Shown: positions 1 to 9,758 of the stretch, piece after piece
How positions within the stretch are numbered: the first letter of the stretch is position 1
How the letters are laid out: every line of letters starts with the position of its first letter
Assembly (NCBI RefSeq): GCF_029868325.1
Contig: NZ_JARWNW010000200.1
Span: 1-36,656, forward strand
Length of the DNA: 36,656 bases
Origin: Nocardia carnea
Lineage (GTDB): Bacteria > Actinomycetota > Actinomycetes > Mycobacteriales > Mycobacteriaceae
Direction: 5' to 3'
Program-made: the position numbers and the translations under genes
The notes under the pieces: model-generated
Databases searched by the model: none
Seen by the model: the letters and a program-made list of their open reading frames with translations, nothing else
What the model was told of the DNA's origin: nothing

Positions 1-1052
<1,052 letters not shown>

Positions 1053-1173
1053 CGTTGTTTCCTGCGCTTTCGTGGAGGTGGGTAGATGGCGAATCGGAGG
1101 CCGGGCTCTGGGAATGTTCAGCCTTTTTGCGGCCATATGCTGGAACGGCCGCGTCGAGCGGGAACGTCGTTGG

Positions 1174-2487
1174 TCAGCGTGGCGTGTGCGCGGGCTCTGC
1201 GGCGGATGTTTCGGACTCGCCCTGGGGCGTGGTGCGGCGGGAATCGACGATCGCCACGATCAGTGCGGCGAGCAGGACCCCCACCCCGATGATCCAGAAG
1301 CCCGATGCGGTGTTGCCGGCTGTGGCAACCAGGCCGATCAGCAATGGGCCTACCAGTCCGCCGAAGTTGCCGCACAGGTTGACGAATCCCACGGAGGCTC
1401 CGGCTTGGTTGCGCGGGACGATCTGCATCACCCAGGTCCACCAGAGGGCGAGGGCCGCGTAGATGGATCCGGCGGCGACGACGAGCAACGCGAAGCTGAG
1501 TATCGCGCCGGCATGCACGAAATGCTGAACGATCATGGCGGTGCCGCTGATTCCGACCGGCAGCGCGATGTAGGAGCCGAGCGATCGCCCGCTTGCGACG
1601 GCGCGTTTGGTGGCCAGATACATGGCGAGGGTGCCTACGAGGAACGGGATCGCGGTCAGTGCGCCGACCAGTAACGAGCCTTGACCGGTGAGGTCGCCGA
1701 TGACGGTGGGCAGCCAGAGTGTCAGGGCGTAGACGCCCATGACCCAGAAGAAGTAGATCACCGCCAGCAGCCACACCACCGGCCGGGCGAATACCTGCAG
1801 CAGGGTCGAGTCGTCGGTGGTCGCGACGGTGCGGGTGGCCAGGATGTAATCGCGTTCCTCGGCGCTGAGTCGCGGGTGTTCTTCGGGTTTCTCGGTCGCC
1901 GAGAAGTGCAGCCAGGCCGCGACGAGCAGCGCGGGAACAGCCTGGATCACGAACATCGCGCGCCAGTTGGTGACCTCGATCAGCCACCCCGACATCGGAG
2001 CCATGACGGCCGAGGACAGTGGCACCGTATACATCGTCAGTGCGACGGCCAGCCCGCGTTCCCGGGAGGGGAACCAGCTGATGAACATGACGGCGAATGC
2101 GGGGAAGATCGCGCCTTCGGCCAGCCCGAGAACGATCCGTGCCGCCATCAGAACGGGCTGGTTGTGTACGACCCCGGTCAGTGCCGCGGACACACCGATG
2201 ACCGCCATGCACACCACGATGATCGATTTGGCGTGGCCTTTGCCGGCCCAGGCGCCGGCGGGAACTCCGCTGGCAACATAGCCCCAGAAGAAGGCCGAAA
2301 ACACCAAGCCCATGGCGGCCGAACTCAACTGCAGTTCGTCGGCCATATGTGGCGAGGCGACGCTGATGTTGGTCCGGTCCATGAAACAGATGAAGTAGGT
2401 CACGAACAGCGGGATACCGACTCGCGACCACCGGAGTTGTCGGAAGTCGATGCGGGGCGCACGTTCGGCCGCGGACGTCGTAGTCAT
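1174..2487 (-). CDS. MFS transporter, anion:cation symporter-like (left copy)
   Basis: A 437-residue inner-membrane carrier with about 12 hydrophobic segments. The N-terminal region contains the family-type signature FMDRTNISVASPHMADEL (TM1 and after) and FFWGYVASGVPAGAWAGKG, typical of the ACS family that imports organic anions such as tartrate, hexuronates or phthalate. The start is ATG 2487 with AGGA upstream. It is closely related to the transporter at 34981-36309: in the aligned 97-residue stretch beginning RID(F/L) I count 81 identities. The two genes use different synonymous codons, so this is not a fresh copy. It diverges from the IclR gene at 2770, its likely regulator. The transported substrate is not known. 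Confidence 0.9.
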   Translation of the reverse strand: MTTTSAAERAPRIDFRQLRWSRVGIPLFVTYFICFMDRTNISVASPHMADELQLSSAAMGLVFSAFFWGYVASGVPAGAWAGKGHAKSIIVVCMAVIGVSAALTGVVHNQPVLMAARIVLGLAEGAIFPAFAVMFISWFPSRERGLAVALTMYTVPLSSAVMAPMSGWLIEVTNWRAMFVIQAVPALLVAAWLHFSATEKPEEHPRLSAEERDYILATRTVATTDDSTLLQVFARPVVWLLAVIYFFWVMGVYALTLWLPTVIGDLTGQGSLLVGALTAIPFLVGTLAMYLATKRAVASGRSLGSYIALPVGISGTAMIVQHFVHAGAILSFALLVVAAGSIYAALALWWTWVMQIVPRNQAGASVGFVNLCGNFGGLVGPLLIGLVATAGNTASGFWIIGVGVLLAALIVAIVDSRRTTPQGESETSAAEPAHTPR

Positions 2488-2574
2488 TGCGGATCCTGTC
2501 TTTCATTTCGCACAAGGGACCGGAGCTGCACCTGCGGGCTGTACACCGACTGGCTTCCGGTAGACCGGCCACGT

Positions 2575-2692
2575 GATCTGGGTCACGCTCCGGTTCGACT
2601 GTGATCCCCACTCGCACTGAACGTCAAGCAATGCGCCAAACGCCCAGGAAAGCGATCCATATTATGGAACGGTTGACCGAGATCTGGATCAC
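2575..2692. promoter_or_regulatory. Candidate IclR operator pair in the MFS/IclR divergent region
   Basis: GATCTGGGTCAC (2575-2586) and GATCTGGATCAC (2681-2692) match at 11 of 12 bases. The first is preceded by GT, giving the imperfect palindrome GTGATC-TG-GGTCAC. A perfect 13-bp palindrome, TCCATATTATGGA, lies between them at 2656-2668. I infer that the adjacent IclR protein binds here. Confidence 0.45.
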
Positions 2693-2702
2693 CTTTTACT
2701 GT
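2673..2702 (+). promoter_or_regulatory. Putative promoter of the left IclR gene
   Basis: TTGACC (2673-2678) and TACTGT (2697-2702) are separated by 18 bp, about 70 nt before ATG 2770. The repeat GATCTGGATCAC falls inside the spacer, which would allow autorepression. The -10 match is only moderate. Confidence 0.4.
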
Positions 2703-2769
2703 CTAAGCCAGGCCGATCGGCCGTACTTCCAGATGAAAGGCGCCAAGCGCGCACAAGGGAGATTTCATT

Positions 2770-3597
2770 ATGCGGAACGACTCCAGCGGACCGGAGGCCG
2801 GTCGGGCCGGTGGCGGCGCCCTTCCGGGCTCGCAGAGTGTGCGTCGTGCGCTGGATTTGCTGTCGATGGTGGCGAGCTTCGATCGGGAAGGCGGACTGTC
2901 GCTGGCGGAGCTGGCCTCCGAAAGTGGGCTCAGCAAGCCGACGGTGCACCGGTTGCTGTCGGAGCTCGTCAGCACCGGTTATCTCGAACAGGCGGACGAT
3001 CGCCGCTACCTCCTCGGACCGGAAGCCCATACGGTGGGCAGCGCCGCAGAGCGCCGCCACGGCCTGCAACAACAAGCGTTGGCCTCGGTCGTGCGGCTCG
3101 CCCAGATCTCCGAGGACGCGGCTTTCATCTCGGTGCGTCGGGGCACCCATTCGGTGTGCCTGCACCGGGAGGAGGGCACCTGGCCCATTCGCAGCCATGT
3201 ACTGCAGGCCGGTGACCGCTATCCGCTCGGGGTCGGTGCGCACGGTATGGCGTTGCTGGCCGCGTTGCCGCCGCAGGTGGCCTCCAGTGTCATGGCAGCC
3301 AATGCCCCCGAATTGGCTCAGCGCTACCCCGATCTCACTCCCGACCGGTTGCTCGAGCAGGCTGAGCGAACCCGGCGTCGCGGCGGTATCGCAGTCAACG
3401 AGGGCATGGTCGTGCCCGAGTCGTGGGCGATCGGAATCGCGGTGCTCGATTCCCACGGTGAACCCGCTCTCGCCCTGAGTATCGCGGCGATCAGCTCGCG
3501 GCTGGGCCCGGAGCGGCAAGCCCGGCTGGCGATCCTGCTCAAGGAGGAAGCGGCCCGGCTCGCACCCACCCTGCGCACTCAACCGGCAAACCTTTAA
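2770..3597 (+). CDS. IclR-family transcriptional regulator (left copy)
   Basis: A 275-residue DNA-binding regulator. The winged helix-turn-helix lies at about residues 44-65 (LSLAELASESGLSKPTVHRL) and is followed by the IclR effector domain containing PLGVGAHGMALLAALP and RRRGGIAVNEG. IclR proteins usually sense small carboxylates and control adjacent catabolic genes. The start is ATG 2770 with AAGGGAG upstream. It diverges from the MFS-SDR-ilvC operon and stands 47 nt before the thiolase operon in the same direction, so it could control both. It is a clear paralogue of the regulator at 33879-34673 (shared HRLL(S/A)ELV, RLAQIS, MYPLGVG-type and GGIAVNEG segments). Confidence 0.93.
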   Translation: MRNDSSGPEAGRAGGGALPGSQSVRRALDLLSMVASFDREGGLSLAELASESGLSKPTVHRLLSELVSTGYLEQADDRRYLLGPEAHTVGSAAERRHGLQQQALASVVRLAQISEDAAFISVRRGTHSVCLHREEGTWPIRSHVLQAGDRYPLGVGAHGMALLAALPPQVASSVMAANAPELAQRYPDLTPDRLLEQAERTRRRGGIAVNEGMVVPESWAIGIAVLDSHGEPALALSIAAISSRLGPERQARLAILLKEEAARLAPTLRTQPANL

Positions 3598-3644
3598 CCA
3601 CCGGCCGCCGCCTGTTTCGCGGCCCGATTCAGCACGGAGTGAAT

Positions 3645-4814
3645 ATGACCTCTCGGACTTCCATCATCGGATGGGGACACTCGAAATTCGGCAGGCTCGA
3701 CGAGCCCGACGTGACCTCGCTGATCGGTTCCGTCGTTCCATCCGCCCTCGGCCACGCGCAAGTGGAATCCGGCGAGGTCGACGGTATCTTCGTCGGCGTC
3801 TACAACAACGGCTTCTCCGACCAGGACTTCCAGGCATCACTGGTGTCGCTGTCGATGCCCGAGCTCCAGTTCACCCCCGCCATGCGCGTCGAGAACGCTT
3901 GCGGTACAGGGAGTGCAGCCGTCTACGCCGCCTGTGACTTCATCGACTCCGGCCGCGGTGAGGTCGCGTTGGTCATCGGCGCGGAAAAGATGACTGCAGT
4001 GGACACTCCCCGCGCGGGGCAGATCCTGCTCTCGGGTTGTTACCGGCCCGAGGAATCGAACGTCACCGGCGGCTTCGCAGGCGTCTTCGCGGGAATAGCC
4101 CGCGCCTATGCAGAACGCTACGGGGATCCGAGCGCGGCCATGGCGGCCATCGCCGCCAAGAACCACCACAACGGTATGAGCAACCCCTACGCCCAGCTGC
4201 ACAAGGACTTCGGCTTCGACTTCTGCAACACGGTCTCCGAGAAGAACCCCTATGTGGCCGAACCACTACGGCGCACTGACTGCTCGTTGATCTCCGACGG
4301 CGCAGTGGCACTGGTGATCACCAGCGCCGACCGCGCCGAGACCGCCCCACGACGTGTGTCGTTCCGCGCCCGCGCGCATGCCAACGACTTCCTGCCACTG
4401 TCCCGCCGCGACCCGATCGAGTTCGCCGGCGCCCGCCGCGCCTGGAACCAAGCGCTCGCACAGGCCTCGGCCGCCACCACCGACTTCGACTTCATCGAAA
4501 CCCACGACTGCTTCACCATCGCGGAGTTGATCCAGTACGAGGTATTCGGATTGGCCGAACGCGGCCGCGGACACGAGGTGGTCGATGCGGGGCTGGCCAT
4601 GCCCGACGGCAAGGTGCCCATCAACCGTTCGGGCGGACTCAAAGCCAAAGGCCATCCGATCGGCGCGACCGGGGTGTCGATGCACGCGATCGCGGCCATG
4701 CAGCTGACCGGCGAAGCCGGAACCTTCCAGCTCTCCACCGCCGATCTGGGTGCAGTTTTCAATATGGGCGGTACCGCCGTCACCAACTACGCGTCTGTTC
4801 TGGAGAGGTGGTGA
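3645..4814 (+). CDS. Thiolase, SCP2/lipid-transfer type (acetyl-CoA acetyltransferase-like)
   Basis: A 389-residue thiolase-superfamily enzyme, expected to cleave a 3-ketoacyl-CoA with CoA or to catalyse the reverse or a retro-aldol reaction. Catalytic residues are visible: Cys86 in VENACGTGSAA, His287 in ETHDCFT and His337 in KAKGHPIGATG. It is of SCP-x thiolase length. I prefer ATG 3645 (GGAG 5 nt before) over the GTG two codons upstream. It opens a tight operon with a CoA ligase, PPC protein, SDR and FAD oxidase. Many thiolases of this type are paired with a DUF35 OB-fold protein; no such gene is here, and the PPC-domain protein two genes on might be the partner. Activity is inferred from the family. 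Confidence 0.88.
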   Translation: MTSRTSIIGWGHSKFGRLDEPDVTSLIGSVVPSALGHAQVESGEVDGIFVGVYNNGFSDQDFQASLVSLSMPELQFTPAMRVENACGTGSAAVYAACDFIDSGRGEVALVIGAEKMTAVDTPRAGQILLSGCYRPEESNVTGGFAGVFAGIARAYAERYGDPSAAMAAIAAKNHHNGMSNPYAQLHKDFGFDFCNTVSEKNPYVAEPLRRTDCSLISDGAVALVITSADRAETAPRRVSFRARAHANDFLPLSRRDPIEFAGARRAWNQALAQASAATTDFDFIETHDCFTIAELIQYEVFGLAERGRGHEVVDAGLAMPDGKVPINRSGGLKAKGHPIGATGVSMHAIAAMQLTGEAGTFQLSTADLGAVFNMGGTAVTNYASVLERW

Positions 4815-4819
4815 GGAGC

Positions 4820-6439
4820 ATGAACACAACCACCGAAGCCACCACCTCGGTGCCAGATCGGCAGCGCACCACGAACCTGGCCGCCATGCTGACCCATACC
4901 GCGACCCGGCTGCCCGACCGCCCCGCCGTCGTCCGCGGCCGGCACACATGGACATGGTCGCAGTTCGACGACCGGGTCGATGCCCTGGCCGCTGCCATGC
5001 GTAAGCACGGGCTCGCCGCAGGCTCGGTGGTGCTGTTACACAGCCCCAACTGCCTGGACACGCTCACGGTCATGTTCGCGACCTGGCGGCTGGGCGCGGT
5101 CATCGTCCCGACGAACTGCAAACTCGTTCCCGACGATGTGGTCCCGCTCGCCGACCAGGTCGGACCCGACCTGGTGATCTGTCACGACACCTGCGGCGCC
5201 CACGCCGAAGCCCTGCAACCGTACGAGATCTGGGCGATCGGTGACGATCCGGAGGCCGCCGATTTCGGCACCGCCCATGTGGCAGAGCTGATCGACAAAC
5301 ACGCTGCCACCGCCCGTGCCGGAAACGCGCCGGTGTATGTGGGGACACCCGCCTGGTACTTCTTCACCTCGGGCAGCAGCGGGCGTCCCAAGGCTGCCGT
5401 GCTCACGCACGATCAGATGGCGTTCGTGGTCACCAACCATCTGTGCGACCTGATGCCCGATCTCACCGACTGTGACGCCACGCTGGTGCTGGCGCCGCTG
5501 TCGCACGGTGCCGGAGTACACGCCTTGACACACGTCGCACGCGGTGCGGCGATCGTGCTGACGACCAGCGATCACCTCGACACCGGTGAGGCATGGCGCC
5601 TGATCGACCGCCACCGGATCTCGACCATGTTCACTGTTCCGACGATTCTGAACAAACTCGTCCAAGCCGCCCAGGACCACGACCCGGCCACCAGCAGCCT
5701 GCGGTACGTGATCTACGCGGGCGCCCCGATGTCCTCGCGGGACCAGCGAATCGCGCTGGACGTTCTCGGGCAGGTCCTGGTCCAGTACTACGGACTGTGC
5801 GAGGTCACCGGAAACATCACCGTCCTGCCTCCGGACCTGCACGGCACCACACCCGAACCCGATGGCATCGGCACCGCGGGCCACGTCCGTACCGGAATGA
5901 CGATCAGTATCCAGGACGAGGAAGGTCGCGAGCTGCCCACCGGGGAGCGCGGCGAGATCTGCGCCTGCGGCCCTGCGGTGTTCGCGGGGTACCTCGACAA
6001 TCCCGAAGCCAACAGAAAAGCCTTCCGCAACGGCTGGTTCCGCACCGGAGACCTCGGATACCTCGACGAGACCGGCCTGCTGTACATCACCGGCCGCGCA
6101 TCCGACATGTTCATCTCCGGCGGCTCGAATATCGACCCCCGCGAGGTGGAGGAGAAGCTGCTCAAACATCCCGATGTCGTCGCCGCCGGAGTTGTCGGCG
6201 CCCCAGACCCGACCTGGGGAGAAGTCGGATACGCCCTCTGCGTGCTCCGGCGCGGTTCGGCGCTGAGCACCGACGAACTCCTGGAATGGTGCCGATCGAA
6301 CATGGCCCGGTACAAGGCGCCCAAACGTATCGAGTTCGCCCCCGCGCTACCCACTTCCGGATACGGCAAGGTCACCACGAACCTACTGCGGAGCGAGTTC
6401 GTCCGGCTGGGACTGTGGCCGAACGAGGTCCGGTCATGA
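4820..6439 (+). CDS. Acyl-CoA synthetase (AMP-forming)
   Basis: A 539-residue ANL-superfamily ligase that activates a carboxylic acid to its CoA thioester with ATP. Visible motifs are the phosphate loop TSGSSGRPKAAVLTH (about 183-197), YYGLCEVTG, the hinge region GWFRTGDLGYLDETG and the C-terminal Lys in TSGYGKVTTN. The start is uncertain: GTG 4808 and GTG 4811 overlap the thiolase stop and are closer to GGAGAGG, whereas ATG 4820 has AGGAG only 1 nt away. It overlaps the next gene by 4 bp (ATGA). With the thiolase it suggests beta-oxidation-like breakdown of an acid, possibly one made by the FAD oxidase or SDR of this operon. The substrate is unknown. Confidence 0.9.
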   Translation: MNTTTEATTSVPDRQRTTNLAAMLTHTATRLPDRPAVVRGRHTWTWSQFDDRVDALAAAMRKHGLAAGSVVLLHSPNCLDTLTVMFATWRLGAVIVPTNCKLVPDDVVPLADQVGPDLVICHDTCGAHAEALQPYEIWAIGDDPEAADFGTAHVAELIDKHAATARAGNAPVYVGTPAWYFFTSGSSGRPKAAVLTHDQMAFVVTNHLCDLMPDLTDCDATLVLAPLSHGAGVHALTHVARGAAIVLTTSDHLDTGEAWRLIDRHRISTMFTVPTILNKLVQAAQDHDPATSSLRYVIYAGAPMSSRDQRIALDVLGQVLVQYYGLCEVTGNITVLPPDLHGTTPEPDGIGTAGHVRTGMTISIQDEEGRELPTGERGEICACGPAVFAGYLDNPEANRKAFRNGWFRTGDLGYLDETGLLYITGRASDMFISGGSNIDPREVEEKLLKHPDVVAAGVVGAPDPTWGEVGYALCVLRRGSALSTDELLEWCRSNMARYKAPKRIEFAPALPTSGYGKVTTNLLRSEFVRLGLWPNEVRS

Positions 6440-7359
6440 CCATGCCCGACACCACCCCGCTCGCCGGTGTACCGCAACTCGAACATCCCGGTCCACCCGC
6501 GGCACGGCGCGTGGACGACTATCCGGCCACCCTGCACCACATCGCCACTGAACTGCCCGAAGGTGCAGCCTTACTGCCCGCGCTGCACGAGGCCGTGTTC
6601 GCGAGAGGCTTCACCAGTGCCTTCGGTGAACTTCGTGGAGGAACGTTCACCGATTTCGACTACTACATCCCCTCGATCTGTCACGCCGGCACCAGCGTCG
6701 CGACGTTCAGTGACCCCCGCCGGGGCCACGGCCCCGCCGCCTTCATTCGTGGCGGCGTGACCATCGGCAAACGCGACGGCCACGTATTCGCGCACTGCCA
6801 CGCGATGTTCGTCGGCGCCGACGGCATCATGCGCGCCGGACACCTCATTCCGGATTCGGTGATACTGGGCGCCGGTGTTCTGGCCGATCTCTATGCCACG
6901 GCCGATGTCGCCATGACCGTGACCCCGGACCCGGAGATCAACTTCCCGGTGTTCCAGCCACAACCGATGAGAGTACACACCGATCCTGCACAGGCGGGCG
7001 GCTTGCGCTCGGTGGTGGCACGCATCCACCCCAACGTCGATATCGTCGCCGCCGTCGAACACCTCGCCGAAACCCACCGTTTCCGGCACGCCGTCGTGCG
7101 CGGCAAGATCGGCTCCTTCGTCGGAGCCACCCTCACGCAAGGCGAACACATCGTCACGGCACCGGGCCCGGCCACCGAAGTGATGTACCTCGACGGAGCG
7201 GTCACCACCGGCTCCGACGGCCGCGCAGAGGCTCAATTATCCTGTGCGGCAGTCGGCATCGACGGAAACGTGTATGCGGGATCCGTCGTCCGTGGCCGCA
7301 ACCCGGTCGCGATGACCTTCGAACTCGCCTTATCCGAACAGATCAGGACTTCTCGATGA
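6436..7359 (+). CDS. Tandem PPC/DUF296-domain protein
   Basis: A 307-residue protein whose first half holds HVFAHCHAMFVGADGIMRAG followed by HLIPDSV (about 116-142). This matches the PPC (DUF296/PCC) fold pattern H-x-H...GGHL-P, with His116, His120, His122 and His136 as possible metal ligands. The second half (FRHAVVRGKIGSFVGATL) looks like a second, more divergent copy. PPC domains are known as homotrimeric metal-binding folds, mostly of unknown enzymatic role. It starts at ATG 6436, overlapping the ligase stop by 4 bp, and ends overlapping the SDR, so it is a true member of the operon. I infer a catalytic or accessory step on an acyl-CoA or aldol-type intermediate. Fold assignment is moderate; function is unknown. 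Confidence 0.7.
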   Translation: MTMPDTTPLAGVPQLEHPGPPAARRVDDYPATLHHIATELPEGAALLPALHEAVFARGFTSAFGELRGGTFTDFDYYIPSICHAGTSVATFSDPRRGHGPAAFIRGGVTIGKRDGHVFAHCHAMFVGADGIMRAGHLIPDSVILGAGVLADLYATADVAMTVTPDPEINFPVFQPQPMRVHTDPAQAGGLRSVVARIHPNVDIVAAVEHLAETHRFRHAVVRGKIGSFVGATLTQGEHIVTAPGPATEVMYLDGAVTTGSDGRAEAQLSCAAVGIDGNVYAGSVVRGRNPVAMTFELALSEQIRTSR

Positions 7360-8198
7360 CCGACACCCTACGATCGACAGCCCCGCCGGGCGACACCACC
7401 GCCGGCCGACCACTCGAAGGCAAGATCGCTCTGCTGTTCGGTGCAGGTACGGCACCCGACGGCTGGAGTAACGGCGCCGCTGTAGCACTCACCTACGCTC
7501 GCGCCGGAGCGACTGTCCTTTGCGGCGATATCGATCCCGCCGCCGCGGCCCGAACCGCCGACTACATCACCGCCGACGGCGGTCTGGCCGCCGCGGTCCA
7601 GGTCGACGTCACATCCGAGACCTCGGTGGCCGCTGCCGTCGACACCGCTATCCGTCGCCACGATCGCATCGACGTCGTGCACAACAACGTCGGCGTGACA
7701 AAAATGGGGGACCCGGTGAGTCTGTCCACCGAGGAGTGGCGCAACGCGCTCGATATCAACCTCACCAGCGTCTTCTGCTCCTGCAAATACGTGCTGCCAC
7801 ATATGCGCACCGCGAAAACCGGCGCGGTCATCAACACATCGTCGCTGGCCGCAATCCGCCACACCGGACTGCCCTACAGCTCCTACTACGCGACCAAAGC
7901 CGCCCTCAATCACCTGACCAGCACACTGGCCGTGGACGAAGCCGCCCACGGCATCCGCATCAACGCCATCATGCCCGGCCTCATCGATAGCCCCCTGATC
8001 TACCGCCAGATCGCCGGGCAATACACCGACGCCGACGAGATGGTCGCAGCCCGCCACGCGATGGCCCCCATGCGACGTATGGGAACCGTGTGGGAGATCG
8101 CCGCCGCGGCACGTTTCCTGGCAAGCGACGACGCAAGCTATATCACCGGAGTCTGCCTGGCAGTCGACGGCGGACTCGCCTCCCGAGGTTTCGCATGA
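7356..8198 (+). CDS. Short-chain dehydrogenase with unusual cofactor loop
   Basis: A 280-residue SDR with an NAD(P)-binding N-terminus. The glycine motif is GAGTAPDGWSNG (29-40), with an insertion relative to the usual TGxxxGxG, and the NNAG element reads NNVG (110-113). The catalytic residues are present: Ser162/163 and Tyr177-x3-Lys181 (YYATK), and the C-terminus AVDGGLASRG is typical. It overlaps the genes on both sides by 4 bp (ATGA). The same unusual glycine loop occurs in some SDRs of catabolic clusters. It probably oxidises a hydroxyl group formed in this pathway; the substrate is not known. Confidence 0.88.
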   Translation: MTDTLRSTAPPGDTTAGRPLEGKIALLFGAGTAPDGWSNGAAVALTYARAGATVLCGDIDPAAAARTADYITADGGLAAAVQVDVTSETSVAAAVDTAIRRHDRIDVVHNNVGVTKMGDPVSLSTEEWRNALDINLTSVFCSCKYVLPHMRTAKTGAVINTSSLAAIRHTGLPYSSYYATKAALNHLTSTLAVDEAAHGIRINAIMPGLIDSPLIYRQIAGQYTDADEMVAARHAMAPMRRMGTVWEIAAAARFLASDDASYITGVCLAVDGGLASRGFA

Positions 8199-9586
8199 CC
8201 CGCCCCCTGACAACAGACCCCTCACCGGCCCCCCTTCTGGCCGACCTTCCCGAGTCGTGCACCACGACCGACCCCTCCGTTCTCGAAACCTATTCACGCG
8301 ACCAGGCGAGCTGGGCGGCGCACGGAACTCCGGTGGCATTGGTGCGCCCCACAACCGCCGAACAGGTGCAGCAGACCGTCCGCGCTTGCTATGAGCACCG
8401 CGTCCCCGTCGTCGCCCGAGGCGCGGGCACCGGCCTGGCCGGCGCCGCGAACGCCGTCGAGGGATCGGTCGTGATCTCGTTCGAGAAAATGAACCGCATC
8501 AAGACGATCGACACCCTGGAACGCTTCGCTGTTGTCGAACCCGGGGTGGTCAACGACGACCTACGCGCCGCCTGCGCCGGCGAAGGACTCTGGTACCCGC
8601 CCGACCCCGCCAGCTCCGCCTGGTCCACCCTCGGAGGGAACGTCGCCACCAACGCCGGCGGACTGTGCTGCGTCAAATACGGAGTCACGAAGGACTATGT
8701 ACTTGCCCTCGAAATAGTCACCGGGACCGGCGAACTCACCCGAGTCGGTCGCCGCACCGCAAAGGGAGTCGCCGGCTACGATCTCGCGGGGTTGATCACC
8801 GGATCCGAAGGCACTCTCGCTCTCGTTACCGAGATCACCGTCCGACTACGCCCACTGCAGCCGCCGCCGACAACAATCGTCGGTTCTTTCGACACCACCG
8901 TCGGCGCAGGCAATGCTGTCCGTGCCGTCGCCCGCGCCGGGCTGACCCCCGCCGCCTTGGAACTGATGGACCGCCACTGCCTCCGAGCAATAGACCAGTG
9001 GAAACGAATGGGCCTGTCCGACGATGCCAATGTCCTTCTCCTGGCCCGTACCGACCTATCCGGTGACAGCGGTGACCGGGAAGCCGACGCGATCCTGAAT
9101 TGTTTCACCGCCGCCGGTGCCACCTGGGCGGATAGGTCAAATGATCCGGCTGAAGCCGAGGCGCTGTTCGCTGCTCGCAAACTCGCCTACCCCGCGGTCG
9201 AGCGCCTCGGCGATGTCCTCACCGAGGACGTCTGCGTACCCAAAGACCAGCTGCCGACCATGCTCGCCGCGGTTGAGGAGATCGCCCACCGCAACGACAC
9301 CCTGGTCGCCACCATCGCCCACGCAGGTGACGGGAACCTGCACCCGCTCATCGTCACCGACCCCGGTGACATCGAACAAAAGACGCGAGCCCAGCGGGCA
9401 TTCGAGGAAATCATGGACGTCGCGCTCGGACTCGGCGGCACCATCACCGGCGAACACGGTATCGGCACACTCAAGATGAACGGACTCGCCCGGGAACTAC
9501 CCCAACCGGTCCAGGCCATCCAGACCGCAATCAAGAAAGCTCTGGACCCACGCGGCATCCTCAACCCTGGAAAGGTACTGCAGTGA
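8195..9586 (+). CDS. FAD-linked oxidase, GlcD/D-lactate dehydrogenase type
   Basis: A 463-residue flavoprotein of the VAO/PCMH family, which oxidises 2-hydroxy acids such as glycolate or D-lactate to 2-oxo acids. The FAD pyrophosphate loop is RGAGTGLAGAA (75-85), the segment LGGNVATNAGG follows at about 150, and the C-terminal cap ends with ITGEHGIGTLK and DPRGILNPGKVL. ATG 8195 overlaps the SDR stop by 4 bp. No separate iron-sulfur subunit (GlcF-like) is encoded here, so electrons may pass to another acceptor. It is the last full gene of the thiolase operon; a short reading frame overlaps its stop codon. Confidence 0.9.
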   Translation: MTRPLTTDPSPAPLLADLPESCTTTDPSVLETYSRDQASWAAHGTPVALVRPTTAEQVQQTVRACYEHRVPVVARGAGTGLAGAANAVEGSVVISFEKMNRIKTIDTLERFAVVEPGVVNDDLRAACAGEGLWYPPDPASSAWSTLGGNVATNAGGLCCVKYGVTKDYVLALEIVTGTGELTRVGRRTAKGVAGYDLAGLITGSEGTLALVTEITVRLRPLQPPPTTIVGSFDTTVGAGNAVRAVARAGLTPAALELMDRHCLRAIDQWKRMGLSDDANVLLLARTDLSGDSGDREADAILNCFTAAGATWADRSNDPAEAEALFAARKLAYPAVERLGDVLTEDVCVPKDQLPTMLAAVEEIAHRNDTLVATIAHAGDGNLHPLIVTDPGDIEQKTRAQRAFEEIMDVALGLGGTITGEHGIGTLKMNGLARELPQPVQAIQTAIKKALDPRGILNPGKVLQ

Positions 9587-9681
9587 GCACCCCCGTCGCC
9601 GTCGCAGCAATTCCGGGGACTGTGTCGGCGGAGATAGTGGTGGATACGATACAACCTCAGGCGCCGTCGACCGGAGAGTGA
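9583..9681 (+). CDS. Short overlapping reading frame, possible remnant of a lost downstream gene
   Basis: GTG 9583 overlaps the FAD oxidase stop in the arrangement GTGA and reads 32 codons (MSTPVAVAAIPGTVSAEIVV...) to TGA 9679-9681. Genes in this operon are joined by such overlaps, so this may be the truncated start of another operon member. Its length gives no domain evidence and it may be chance. Confidence 0.25.
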   Translation: MSTPVAVAAIPGTVSAEIVVDTIQPQAPSTGE

Positions 9682-9758
9682 AACCGTACCCTCGGAATCT
9701 CGCGGCCACGCTGAACACGTGTGCCGATCGGCGATCTGTGAACCGAAAGGCCTTTCGT

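Noticed and set aside
1681..2604. Long plus-strand frame opposite the left MFS gene
   Set aside because: Antisense to a well-supported transporter; no ribosome site and a composition typical of shadow frames.
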